From NCBI GenBank assembly GCA_018659375.1, contig JABJMO010000058.1, forward strand, positions 1 through 64,000: a stretch of DNA of 64,000 nucleotides, written 5' to 3'. Below are positions 56,501 to 64,000 of this stretch, piece by piece. Below the pieces are notes generated by a model. That model was not told the DNA's origin and searched no databases. It worked only from the letters and a program-made list of their open reading frames with translations. Both the position numbers and the translations under genes were made by a program. This stretch comes from Methanobacteriota archaeon. Lineage in GTDB: Archaea > Thermoplasmatota > Poseidoniia > Poseidoniales > Poseidoniaceae. Each line of letters opens with the position of its first letter. The stretch's first letter is position 1.

Positions 56501-59500
56501 CATCATCTTGTTCTAAAGTCAAGCAAACAGATATATTTACGGAGACCAATTCAAGATTAGCGGTAAGGTTAATGTTTTGGCTCGTGATGAACGAAGTTAC
56601 GTTCCAATCATCTATTGGAGTTATGTTGTACTCTGCATTCTTTGCAGTGAAATCATATTCGCCTCCTACTAAATCAAAGGAGAAACCACCTAAGGCAGTT
56701 ACTTCAGACTCCCATTCAATTCCATTTGCATCGGTTGCCACCACAATAGGAGTTAGACCGTCATAGAACTGACCATTCCAAGTACTGTTAGCATCATTAA
56801 CAAATAGTGTTCCTGAAACTGCATACAAACGGTTGAGGAATATATCCCCTACAGAAAACTCAAGTTGACCATCTGGCATTACCGACATTCCAACGCCGTA
56901 TGTTGAACCTGTTGTGGACGCTTTCAAGACATATTCTAGATCGCCTGGCACGGTTATCGAGAAATTCCCATCCGAGTCTGTCGAGGTGGTGAATTCATAG
57001 TCATCTGAAGACAAAAATACCTCAAGACTAGATGCCTTTGTAGTATTAGCATCAATATCTGCTTGAGTCCAATCAGAGTTAAATTCAGTTACATATGCCA
57101 GTACAGTCCCTGAAATTTTACTGGCGATGGTATATTCCAGATTTATTTCCAAGTCAGAATCAGTTACTTCTAGAGTACTAAACAACAAATAGTCATTAAC
57201 TTCTTCTTGAGCAATGTTGTAATCACCTACAGGGAGTTCAGCATAAACCATGCCTGTTGAATCAGAAGTAAATGTTTCCGTGTATCCAAGTATTCCGCTG
57301 ATTGTTAGGTTGACATTTGCTATGTCAATTAAATCATCTCCAGATTCATTTACCGGAGAGATTAATTGCATAGATACATCAAAAGTGTCTGGAATCACAT
57401 TCATTGGTTCATATATTGCAGTTTCTTCTCCGACAGTAATTTCTCCAGAGATTTCGTAAAATCCATCATCATCCAAATCTATTTGATATCGATAATCACC
57501 TGAGGACAAAGGACCGTACTTGTATCCACCTGTTTCGTTGGTCAAGACAGATACCGAAACATCATTATTTGCCAAGTCAATCAATTCAAAGGAAGTGTTG
57601 TCTAATGCAAAGCCTGTTGAATTAGTTAGATTGCCCAACAATAGCGAACCTGGCATTGTTAGAGATATGTCATAGCTCGGCTCTATACCAATGGAAACAG
57701 TTTGAGGTAATTCTACTTCTTTGCCGTTTGTTAGATTTACAAATGCCGCATATTCACCAGGCACTATTCCTGTTTGGTAGAATGAACCAGGATTAACCAT
57801 TGGACCAGAAAACATTCCTTTGCCAACAAATCTTCCTGTTCCATTGAATGTACCTTTGCCTTCAAACAGACCTATTCCTTCAACGTAAGATCCATCGTGT
57901 TCTTGAACAAGAATTGTGTCCCCATTAGAGGTGAAACGACCGTTGGCCTGTACCTCTCCTTCAATCATGTATGTTGGTAAGGTGTCGGTTGAATCCTTTA
58001 GACATACAGTTTCATTTTCAGGCATAGATATGTCAGAGGAGTCGGTGGTATTTACCACACAATCTAACACAGAATTTGTGTCAATGTCAATCCATGATGC
58101 TTTAATTTCACCTGAACCATTCCAAGTACCATTTGCAACATACGTCCTTCCATCATTAACTGTTCTAGTAAATGTTCCATGGAAATCAACAACAGAGGCT
58201 AATCCTTCACTTTCAAAAGTTCCGTTTTCTACGAATGTTGCTTCTCCAGTACCTTGAATTATTCTGGTTTCGGTTGTTTCAAAAGAGCCATTTGTGGTAA
58301 TTATTATGACATCTTCAGATGCATCGTGGTTATTTCTTAAAATCAGAGTAGTGTCGACTATCGGTTCATTGTTAAACAAATCATCTCCGGTCCAAGTTAG
58401 TTGACCAGAAATGCCGCTGCTATCTACTGCGATATCCATTGTATCTAACACATCAGCTGTTCGGTTTGCTTGCTCTCCTGTAACATTCATTACAGTATCT
58501 CCCAACCAAGTCATGTTTGCTACGTTACCAAGGATAGAGGTAATTGGGAACACAGTCCTTCCGTTATCGGAGGGCAAACAAACTCCGTATTGAGAATTAT
58601 ATTCTTCATACGAATTACAAAGTATGTCGGCGAAATTTTGCATATACGAACCATCATTAATTGACGCCTTAGATGGTTCAGCATCAAAAGTACCAACAAA
58701 TGCACTGACTCTTATCTTTCCTGCTGGTGCAGTGAAAGACCAGTCACCATTTTCATCCGCATCTGTATAACCAATTGGAATCCAATAAGTATCGGCGTCT
58801 AAGTCCTCAGCACCTTCGCCAGAAAAGGCATCTCTTTCGATTAATAGCCTGACTCCAGGGAGAGGGTTACCGTTGTCGCTCATAGAAACTTGGCCACTAA
58901 TTTCAGCACCAGAATAATACTTCATTATCTTGACAAAGGTGTTTGCGGCAAATGTTGTATCATTTGCGTCTTCACTGTACCAGTTAGAGATAACAAAGTG
59001 GTTCATCATAGCCCCAGGCATTGGAACTGCATTTTGCAATATTGACCCAGGAGAACCAGTTTGGCGGAAGTGTTGGGCTGGTTGTGGATTAGAGAATGCC
59101 GTATCTACACCTAGCGAGGAAGCACCATATCCAACATAGGTTCTCGCCAGCATTGTTTCGAAGAACGCAGGATTGTGATCAACTCTTACATCTTGGACCA
59201 ACAGCGGATCAATTTCCAATCCTGCTTGTTGGTCGAGGAAATCGTTTACCATTGCTTCATCGACTTCTTCTCTTGTCATCTCAAAGTTTCTGTCTCCTCG
59301 AGAAGTCTCATAAGTTTCATCCATGAAAGTTGAGATGTCTTGGCCACTCAAGATTGCTGGAGCACCAAAGATTCCCATTGGTTGTTCGCCATTGTATGCT
59401 GCATCAGCAGTATAACGTCCAGCCTTGGGGTACAATCGATTATCGATAGCAAAGTATCTTATCTCGTGGTCTCTTTGAATCATATCTCCTGGCAGACCTT

Positions 59501-62500
59501 CATAGTCTTGGACTGAGTAGTAACCTTCCATGCCAATTAAGTCATCATACAGGTTGACTATCTCTGATTCAGTCATAATATCGTTTAACAACTGAACTGT
59601 TAACGCTAATCTGGCGTTTGCTCGATGAATGTGCGTAGATACTGAATCGAATTCATCCCGCAAATCGCTGGTATACCAATAATCTCCAAAGATGTAATGA
59701 GTAGTTTCGTAATTAGTTTCTTGTCCAGATCTTACATTGTTGTTGAATGTTACATTGGCATCTGAAAAATCGCTCCAATCTCCATCGACACATGAAGTAG
59801 AGACATCTGGGTCACAATCAAGTCTTTCACCGTCTTGGTATAATCTATAGTAAAGAGTGCTTGTGTCAGCAATTCCGTCAACACGATGATAACCAGTGGC
59901 CATTACATTGTGACTGTTTTCTTGAATTTGAGATGCTTCATTAGTTTGGATGACTGTGAAAGCATAGTCATCAATTATCTCACGCATGTTATCGTTGTCA
60001 CGCTCTTCTTGAATAGTTTCAAACAAGTCGTATTGTTCTGAATCCATATGGTCGTTAACAGTATTGGTAAACCCTGAAGTTAGTTCATAGTCGCCGGTGT
60101 TGATTTGAGTGTACCGCAGATCTCCTGTTGCTAATTGCCAAGTAAACATAGAGATTAGGTCGGCTTGGTTTCTAGCGAGCAACATGTTACCAGAAGCTGG
60201 AATTCCAGACTGGAAGTTATCAGAAACGGATGGGTGCTCGCCAGTATCAAGAGCTTGGAAACCATAATCCCACCAAGAAACAAATGCTGGCTTTTGTGAA
60301 TATGGCATCTGAGCATCCTGTTGCGTCATCCAATCATAAGCACTATTCCAGCCGTAATCGTTGAATCCAGAACCAAAGGAACCAAGATACCAATTACCTG
60401 AATATGCACTACTATCCAATACTGAAAATCCTGCTAATTCCCATCTTAGGGCATCTGGAATGATGTTGTAGATGTTTTCATCTATACTATCCTCACCTTC
60501 ATCGGAACCGGGAATTGCTGCATCTAGCCCGTAAGTGAATTGTTGTCCACCAACTAGTAAGATGACTAGCAAAATAGCAGAGAATGAGGGAGTCTTCCAT
60601 ACTGCTCTTCTAGCGCCTGCAATTCTATCTGCAGGGGTTCTGATTCCGAATTTTTTCCATGCTTTAACAAGGCCGCGGAAATTGGCTTTATCCCACAAAG
60701 CGACTATTCCCCAAGCACCTAGTACTGCTACTGCAGGTGTTGCGTTGAACATGAATCTTGCAGCAGTCCAAGACATGTAGGACGCAGTGAAAATCCATAT
60801 TCCAAAGAATAGGTGAGTCTGATTTTTGTTTCTAAAAGTAGACCAAAGTGCATAGAATCCCATGGTCAACGCAAGTACCAGCACAATAGGTCCTAATTGA
60901 GCGAATAACTGTCCACGGTCAGGTGCATTAGCCTCTGCAACAGTCCCAAATATCTTTGTCTTGGTGAAATATCCACTTCCAGTGAATAGAACATCCCAAG
61001 CATTACTGTATTCTAATTGCTTCATGATGAATAGTATGACGAAGAATACTGTTGCTGCCACAAATAAGGTTCCCAAAACTAGCAACCATGGTTTGTCTCT
61101 AAAGCCAGTGGTTACATAGGCTATAGCAACCGTAAATCCTAGCACAAACAAGAATGGTTGTAATCCAGTTCCATCAAGAACTAGATTCATTTGTGGATGA
61201 GCATAGAACGGTAACGCCATTAGAAGATTCGCCAACAACATTGTCAAGAACAATGCATTGAGTGAAGTTGAATCCTTCCTGCGGAACATGTTTAATGCTA
61301 CTTGAGCAAAGTAAGCCAAGAAAAGTATGCTTGGTCCAACTACGAAACCTTTCCACGCCAATGAAGCAATACCGAATGACACACCAGCAAGAACCGCAAA
61401 TGCCATTGCTGGTCTGCGTTCTCTTGCTATAACACCATAAGATTGTAAAATCGATGAAATACGTGGGGATGAAGTCCTAGTTAGACGATCATTGCTAGAA
61501 TACTTGATGGCTTTGAACCAGAACATGAATCCCATAGATATGAACAACATAACAAATGCATCGTGGTCTGCAAGCGCCCAAGTAGAGTGAGAAACGTGTG
61601 CAGGCATGAAAGCGATTAACCAAGCTGCAACCACACCAGTGGATTTACCGAAATTGTCTTTTGCAATGGTTGCAATTGGGAAAATGGTAAGCGCACCATA
61701 AATTGCTGGCAGGCCTAGAATAGCATACCAAACAGCATCGTCACCAAGCATTGGCTCTAGAATCATTGCTAGTAGGGCAATAGACCAAGTGAATAATGGC
61801 GGACGTGGGTTGACGCCACCGAGTGGATAAGCACGGTCTGCATCGAATATCAAGTGCGCATTATTGGCTAGGATATAATCTACAACACGCTTCATGTACC
61901 ATGGGTCAGAACCTCCAGTCAGGTCCCAGTCGCCAGTACCAACGGCATTCATTGATGGAACAATGTACCACTGGATTCTGATTACTAGTCCGAAAAAGAA
62001 AGCCATTCCAACCATCAAACTAGACCAATGGGCATCCCAGAACTTTCTTGCTCCGCTGGCTTCGTGATCGTCTAAATTTGCCCATCCACCATATTTCTCG
62101 TGAGTTGATATCATGTATATTCCAACACAGATAAAGAATGTGAAACCAAGCCAAATTAGTGAACCCCAAGTCCCCTCAAGTTGTTCAGATTCCCAAATCC
62201 CTGCTTCGTACCATGAAGACACCAAGTAAAGAGCCCACATTGAACCGATAAACATTGAACGAGTATACCACTTCTCAGCAGCCATTCCAGCAACTACCAT
62301 CGCAACCATACCAGTAAAGAAAGCACCCCAGAAGCCGAAATGCCCGTGATAGCCGTCTGCGCCTGTAACGCCCAGTTTATCTGCCATCGAGACAGCATCG
62401 AAATGGTATAGGCTACCAACATGTGCTAGAATCCAAACTGCTGCCGCAATTTGCAATGGTAGAGTAGATTTATTGTAAGAGCCCTGATGTTGAGCAATCT

Positions 62501-63125
62501 TCGAGAACCAGCCTTCTTGTCCTGCTGGATTAAGTGTACCTCTGGCAAGTATTCCTGTAAGTAATCCAAGGATGACAAATATAGTCAAATAACTGAAAAA
62601 CACATAACCTAGCGCTTGCCTTTGAAGATTTAGAGTGTCTATGAGTGACCCATCTGGATTAGTGTAAATAGTGACTAATTCACTAGTGTATGAACCGGCA
62701 GCAACCATTCCGACATTAATTCCCATTACCGCAAAAGTAAGCATTGTAGCAAATTCATGACGACCTCTTGAATCAAACAAAAATACACCAAAGGCAACCA
62801 CCAGGAATTGTAGCGCCATAAATGCACCTTGGTCTGTCAAGTGAATAATTGCTTGATGCCCAACCAATGCAGCACCCAATGTTGCTAGAGCAAGCGCCGA
62901 GGAAGAGAGTTTTACGGCACCATTATCTCTGACAACTCTTGGAGTAATACCCAAGATTGCCGCAACTGCAACAAGCAGCATCGGCGTCATATTTTCTAGG
63001 TTTAGGTCGAAGTCTATTCCTGCGACCATAATTGCTGCGATAGCCAGCATTACTGCAAGGGGTGCAATAAGCCACCCGAGCATTGGTGCTGGAGAGTTTC
63101 GCAATGTTGTTGTTTTCTCTTCCAT
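53556..63125 (-). CDS. aglB: Giant AglB/STT3 oligosaccharyltransferase with very large C-terminal repeat ectodomain
   Basis: 3189 aa; multi-TM N-terminus with GSDPWYMKRVVDYI and STWALADHDAF loops, WWDYGFQALDTGEHPSVSDNF catalytic-core motif near residue 950; then many carboxypeptidase-regulatory-like beta repeats, a NEW3-like domain and a C-terminal TM. Confidence 0.9.
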   Translation of the reverse strand: MEEKTTTLRNSPAPMLGWLIAPLAVMLAIAAIMVAGIDFDLNLENMTPMLLVAVAAILGITPRVVRDNGAVKLSSSALALATLGAALVGHQAIIHLTDQGAFMALQFLVVAFGVFLFDSRGRHEFATMLTFAVMGINVGMVAAGSYTSELVTIYTNPDGSLIDTLNLQRQALGYVFFSYLTIFVILGLLTGILARGTLNPAGQEGWFSKIAQHQGSYNKSTLPLQIAAAVWILAHVGSLYHFDAVSMADKLGVTGADGYHGHFGFWGAFFTGMVAMVVAGMAAEKWYTRSMFIGSMWALYLVSSWYEAGIWESEQLEGTWGSLIWLGFTFFICVGIYMISTHEKYGGWANLDDHEASGARKFWDAHWSSLMVGMAFFFGLVIRIQWYIVPSMNAVGTGDWDLTGGSDPWYMKRVVDYILANNAHLIFDADRAYPLGGVNPRPPLFTWSIALLAMILEPMLGDDAVWYAILGLPAIYGALTIFPIATIAKDNFGKSTGVVAAWLIAFMPAHVSHSTWALADHDAFVMLFISMGFMFWFKAIKYSSNDRLTRTSSPRISSILQSYGVIARERRPAMAFAVLAGVSFGIASLAWKGFVVGPSILFLAYFAQVALNMFRRKDSTSLNALFLTMLLANLLMALPFYAHPQMNLVLDGTGLQPFLFVLGFTVAIAYVTTGFRDKPWLLVLGTLFVAATVFFVILFIMKQLEYSNAWDVLFTGSGYFTKTKIFGTVAEANAPDRGQLFAQLGPIVLVLALTMGFYALWSTFRNKNQTHLFFGIWIFTASYMSWTAARFMFNATPAVAVLGAWGIVALWDKANFRGLVKAWKKFGIRTPADRIAGARRAVWKTPSFSAILLVILLVGGQQFTYGLDAAIPGSDEGEDSIDENIYNIIPDALRWELAGFSVLDSSAYSGNWYLGSFGSGFNDYGWNSAYDWMTQQDAQMPYSQKPAFVSWWDYGFQALDTGEHPSVSDNFQSGIPASGNMLLARNQADLISMFTWQLATGDLRYTQINTGDYELTSGFTNTVNDHMDSEQYDLFETIQEERDNDNMREIIDDYAFTVIQTNEASQIQENSHNVMATGYHRVDGIADTSTLYYRLYQDGERLDCDPDVSTSCVDGDWSDFSDANVTFNNNVRSGQETNYETTHYIFGDYWYTSDLRDEFDSVSTHIHRANARLALTVQLLNDIMTESEIVNLYDDLIGMEGYYSVQDYEGLPGDMIQRDHEIRYFAIDNRLYPKAGRYTADAAYNGEQPMGIFGAPAILSGQDISTFMDETYETSRGDRNFEMTREEVDEAMVNDFLDQQAGLEIDPLLVQDVRVDHNPAFFETMLARTYVGYGASSLGVDTAFSNPQPAQHFRQTGSPGSILQNAVPMPGAMMNHFVISNWYSEDANDTTFAANTFVKIMKYYSGAEISGQVSMSDNGNPLPGVRLLIERDAFSGEGAEDLDADTYWIPIGYTDADENGDWSFTAPAGKIRVSAFVGTFDAEPSKASINDGSYMQNFADILCNSYEEYNSQYGVCLPSDNGRTVFPITSILGNVANMTWLGDTVMNVTGEQANRTADVLDTMDIAVDSSGISGQLTWTGDDLFNNEPIVDTTLILRNNHDASEDVIIITTNGSFETTETRIIQGTGEATFVENGTFESEGLASVVDFHGTFTRTVNDGRTYVANGTWNGSGEIKASWIDIDTNSVLDCVVNTTDSSDISMPENETVCLKDSTDTLPTYMIEGEVQANGRFTSNGDTILVQEHDGSYVEGIGLFEGKGTFNGTGRFVGKGMFSGPMVNPGSFYQTGIVPGEYAAFVNLTNGKEVELPQTVSIGIEPSYDISLTMPGSLLLGNLTNSTGFALDNTSFELIDLANNDVSVSVLTNETGGYKYGPLSSGDYRYQIDLDDDGFYEISGEITVGEETAIYEPMNVIPDTFDVSMQLISPVNESGDDLIDIANVNLTISGILGYTETFTSDSTGMVYAELPVGDYNIAQEEVNDYLLFSTLEVTDSDLEINLEYTIASKISGTVLAYVTEFNSDWTQADIDANTTKASSLEVFLSSDDYEFTTSTDSDGNFSITVPGDLEYVLKASTTGSTYGVGMSVMPDGQLEFSVGDIFLNRLYAVSGTLFVNDANSTWNGQFYDGLTPIVVATDANGIEWESEVTALGGFSFDLVGGEYDFTAKNAEYNITPIDDWNVTSFITSQNINLTANLELVSVNISVCLTLEQDDGCNESIPKYADVTFNPLSTNAGQYYLTQTDFNVEGKAALQIMPGKYSVITNYTEANDENATDFNTFSTTFEVFVSMFESDNEDIEIILSDERLFSGTITAGSENFTNSQFLLFNESNNQFLSANTNDTGSFAKYIPSGDWIVIISPVDIDNVTYTLRTPILITDDSSSRTDLQLVLSEAALLNFSLIEEDTNDPVANARVVAISQDGLGNVTLSSSDENGHVSDKIMPGNWILSLEKEISDEKWELVDANYQVTTQSGESLELGNVSVDLEVLIGGKFYWDSNENDRGDLTEIISGANVTITSVDESLEFITETDEFGVWKQFVPVMNSYNITIQQEGYSTAYYSFNESDVLVVEDSSIIEDITTTAENVLISGSITSNLQNEEASLVDASIILYPESTRDSEPITVTGQYSNGSLDWSTNVEPGVWIVVVESSVFDENTGGVSVGFLDANIIDGGTLNMTMSSGGFVDLSTTWDDIQLQSHHVGSNSTGIEMIQEPVEVSIDIGLGAIWNYSLNDDGMLNLLLPVGDFQVTSTFTSIQHERNLEMDYFGISNGIIEQGIIDLELAYSRSLNSDSIVAVDNNSVVNASLIGNNVLTPVVSGEDYQTIEFDLDVEYQGTETSDKLTVSGFVANAQDSGDWSVEVYNGTNWVSSLDVILGIGESISDSTVDNSTIVKMRVNLPNLSSSISLDSGHLVNIELTGEAGVSSSTNVRVNVPQYYGMELTNVVEETGVSPGGTGNFAVTLSNTGNGDDTYTIELADNLLEGWQITPSTTSLTISKGDLRTQQFSIFAPEDFTSGEIEATVTITSEDGLTSETLVVDIVSARISLSVDETLSQELTKVYESKNGQLVVPITNSGYRTASNVLVSVDLTNDAGTEVIDTLESLNISVPAGQTINATFVVDPSSSKFNRFAISVEVTSTQDLTPVDYVEDSVDSFDYQEETILDKAEGTSSWFMVVIIVLTLLVAYGGTKVARNKGSNRF

Positions 63126-63260
63126 TTTTATTCCCTCATCGGTGTTTCGCGACAGCCTAAAGGCTGGAGCAACTTGTCCACTTGAGAACCTCTTTTAATA
63201 GTGACGCACGATGGAAGATTTATCTTTGACTCAGTATAGCGTTTAACATAAGAAAATAAG

Positions 63261-64000
63261 TCAACGATTTACGCTCAATATTTGGCCCCCAATATCACTT
63301 CGATAATGGCCCCCTTCCAAGGCGATTGTTTCGATTAACTCATAGGCTAAAGTCGCTGCACCAGACAGTGTTTTTGACATAGCGCTGCAAGACAAAACCC
63401 TGCCTCCATTGGCAATGATTTTGTTTTCCACTAATTTTGTACCTGCATGATTTACCCAAGAACTTTCTAGACCAATGTTGGCAAGTTTATCAGAGATACC
63501 CTCAACAATCCGCCCTTTAACTGGTTGATTTGGGTAACCTTCTGAAGCCAGCACAATAGTCAAAGCATGTGCTTTATGAAATTCTACTTCTAACGAGGAT
63601 AATTTATCCACAGAAGCACTATGCAGAATTGTGAATAGATCCGTTTTAATCAAGGGCAATGTTATTTGACATTCCGGGTCCCCAAACCTTACATTAAACT
63701 CAACAACATTAGGATCACCTGACTCAGTTATCATTAATCCAACATACAACACACCACGGTACGGAATTGTCATTTTTGACAAATGCTCAAACATTGGTCT
63801 GACGATTCTAGATATCACCTTTTCATATACCGATTTGGTCACAATCGGAGCGGGACAATACGCCCCCATGCCGCCGGTGTTGGGGCCTAAATCCCCATCA
63901 AACGCACGCTTGTGATCTTGACTTGGCGGCAGACAAACAAAACCAGAACCATCCATGACCACAAGCATACTTGCTTCTTGACCCGGCAAAAATTCCTCTA
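63261..64000 (-). CDS. purD: Phosphoribosylamine-glycine ligase, C-terminal part (gene continues beyond window end)
   Basis: EEFLPGQEASMLVVMDG, LPPSQDHKRAFDGDLGPNTGGMGAYCPAP, VEFNVRFGDPECQ. Confidence 0.94.
   Translation of the reverse strand, partial: EEFLPGQEASMLVVMDGSGFVCLPPSQDHKRAFDGDLGPNTGGMGAYCPAPIVTKSVYEKVISRIVRPMFEHLSKMTIPYRGVLYVGLMITESGDPNVVEFNVRFGDPECQITLPLIKTDLFTILHSASVDKLSSLEVEFHKAHALTIVLASEGYPNQPVKGRIVEGISDKLANIGLESSWVNHAGTKLVENKIIANGGRVLSCSAMSKTLSGAATLAYELIETIALEGGHYRSDIGGQILSVNR

Overview
This 64 kb window is a gene-dense archaeal segment. The best fit is Marine Group II / Candidatus Poseidoniia or a related Thermoplasmatota; that placement is inferred from gene content and not tested by phylogeny. 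It begins with the 5' part of a minus-strand archaeal 23S rRNA that has a protein gene, not a 16S rRNA, directly upstream. The 0.7-32 kb part is mostly informational and housekeeping genes: adk, RNase P Rpr2, YhbY, type II GAPDH, pheT, rnhB, gltX, rps15, archaeosine synthase and dnaJ. Secreted single-pass proteins are interspersed among them. The 33-63 kb part is a cell-surface region: a zincin lipoprotein, a 1930-aa TSP3/EF-hand-like calcium-repeat protein, a three-gene pilin-like operon, a wHTH-STAND-TPR regulator, a 1465-aa beta-helix protein, a subtilase, and a 3189-aa AglB/STT3 with a very large repeat ectodomain. The window ends inside purD. Items most worth a second look are the giant AglB with its own repeat ectodomain, the pilin trio beside a STAND regulator, a pyroglutamyl-peptidase/Nudix fusion, a reversed and degenerate GXGXG/GltB-like protein, a DHH-degenerate Cdc45/RecJ-like candidate next to rps15, a single-base frameshift in a large subtilase, and a recurrent W-rich cytoplasmic tail. 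No CRISPR array, tRNA, transposase or integrase was seen. All calls come from reading the sequence and the translated ORFs; no database search was run.
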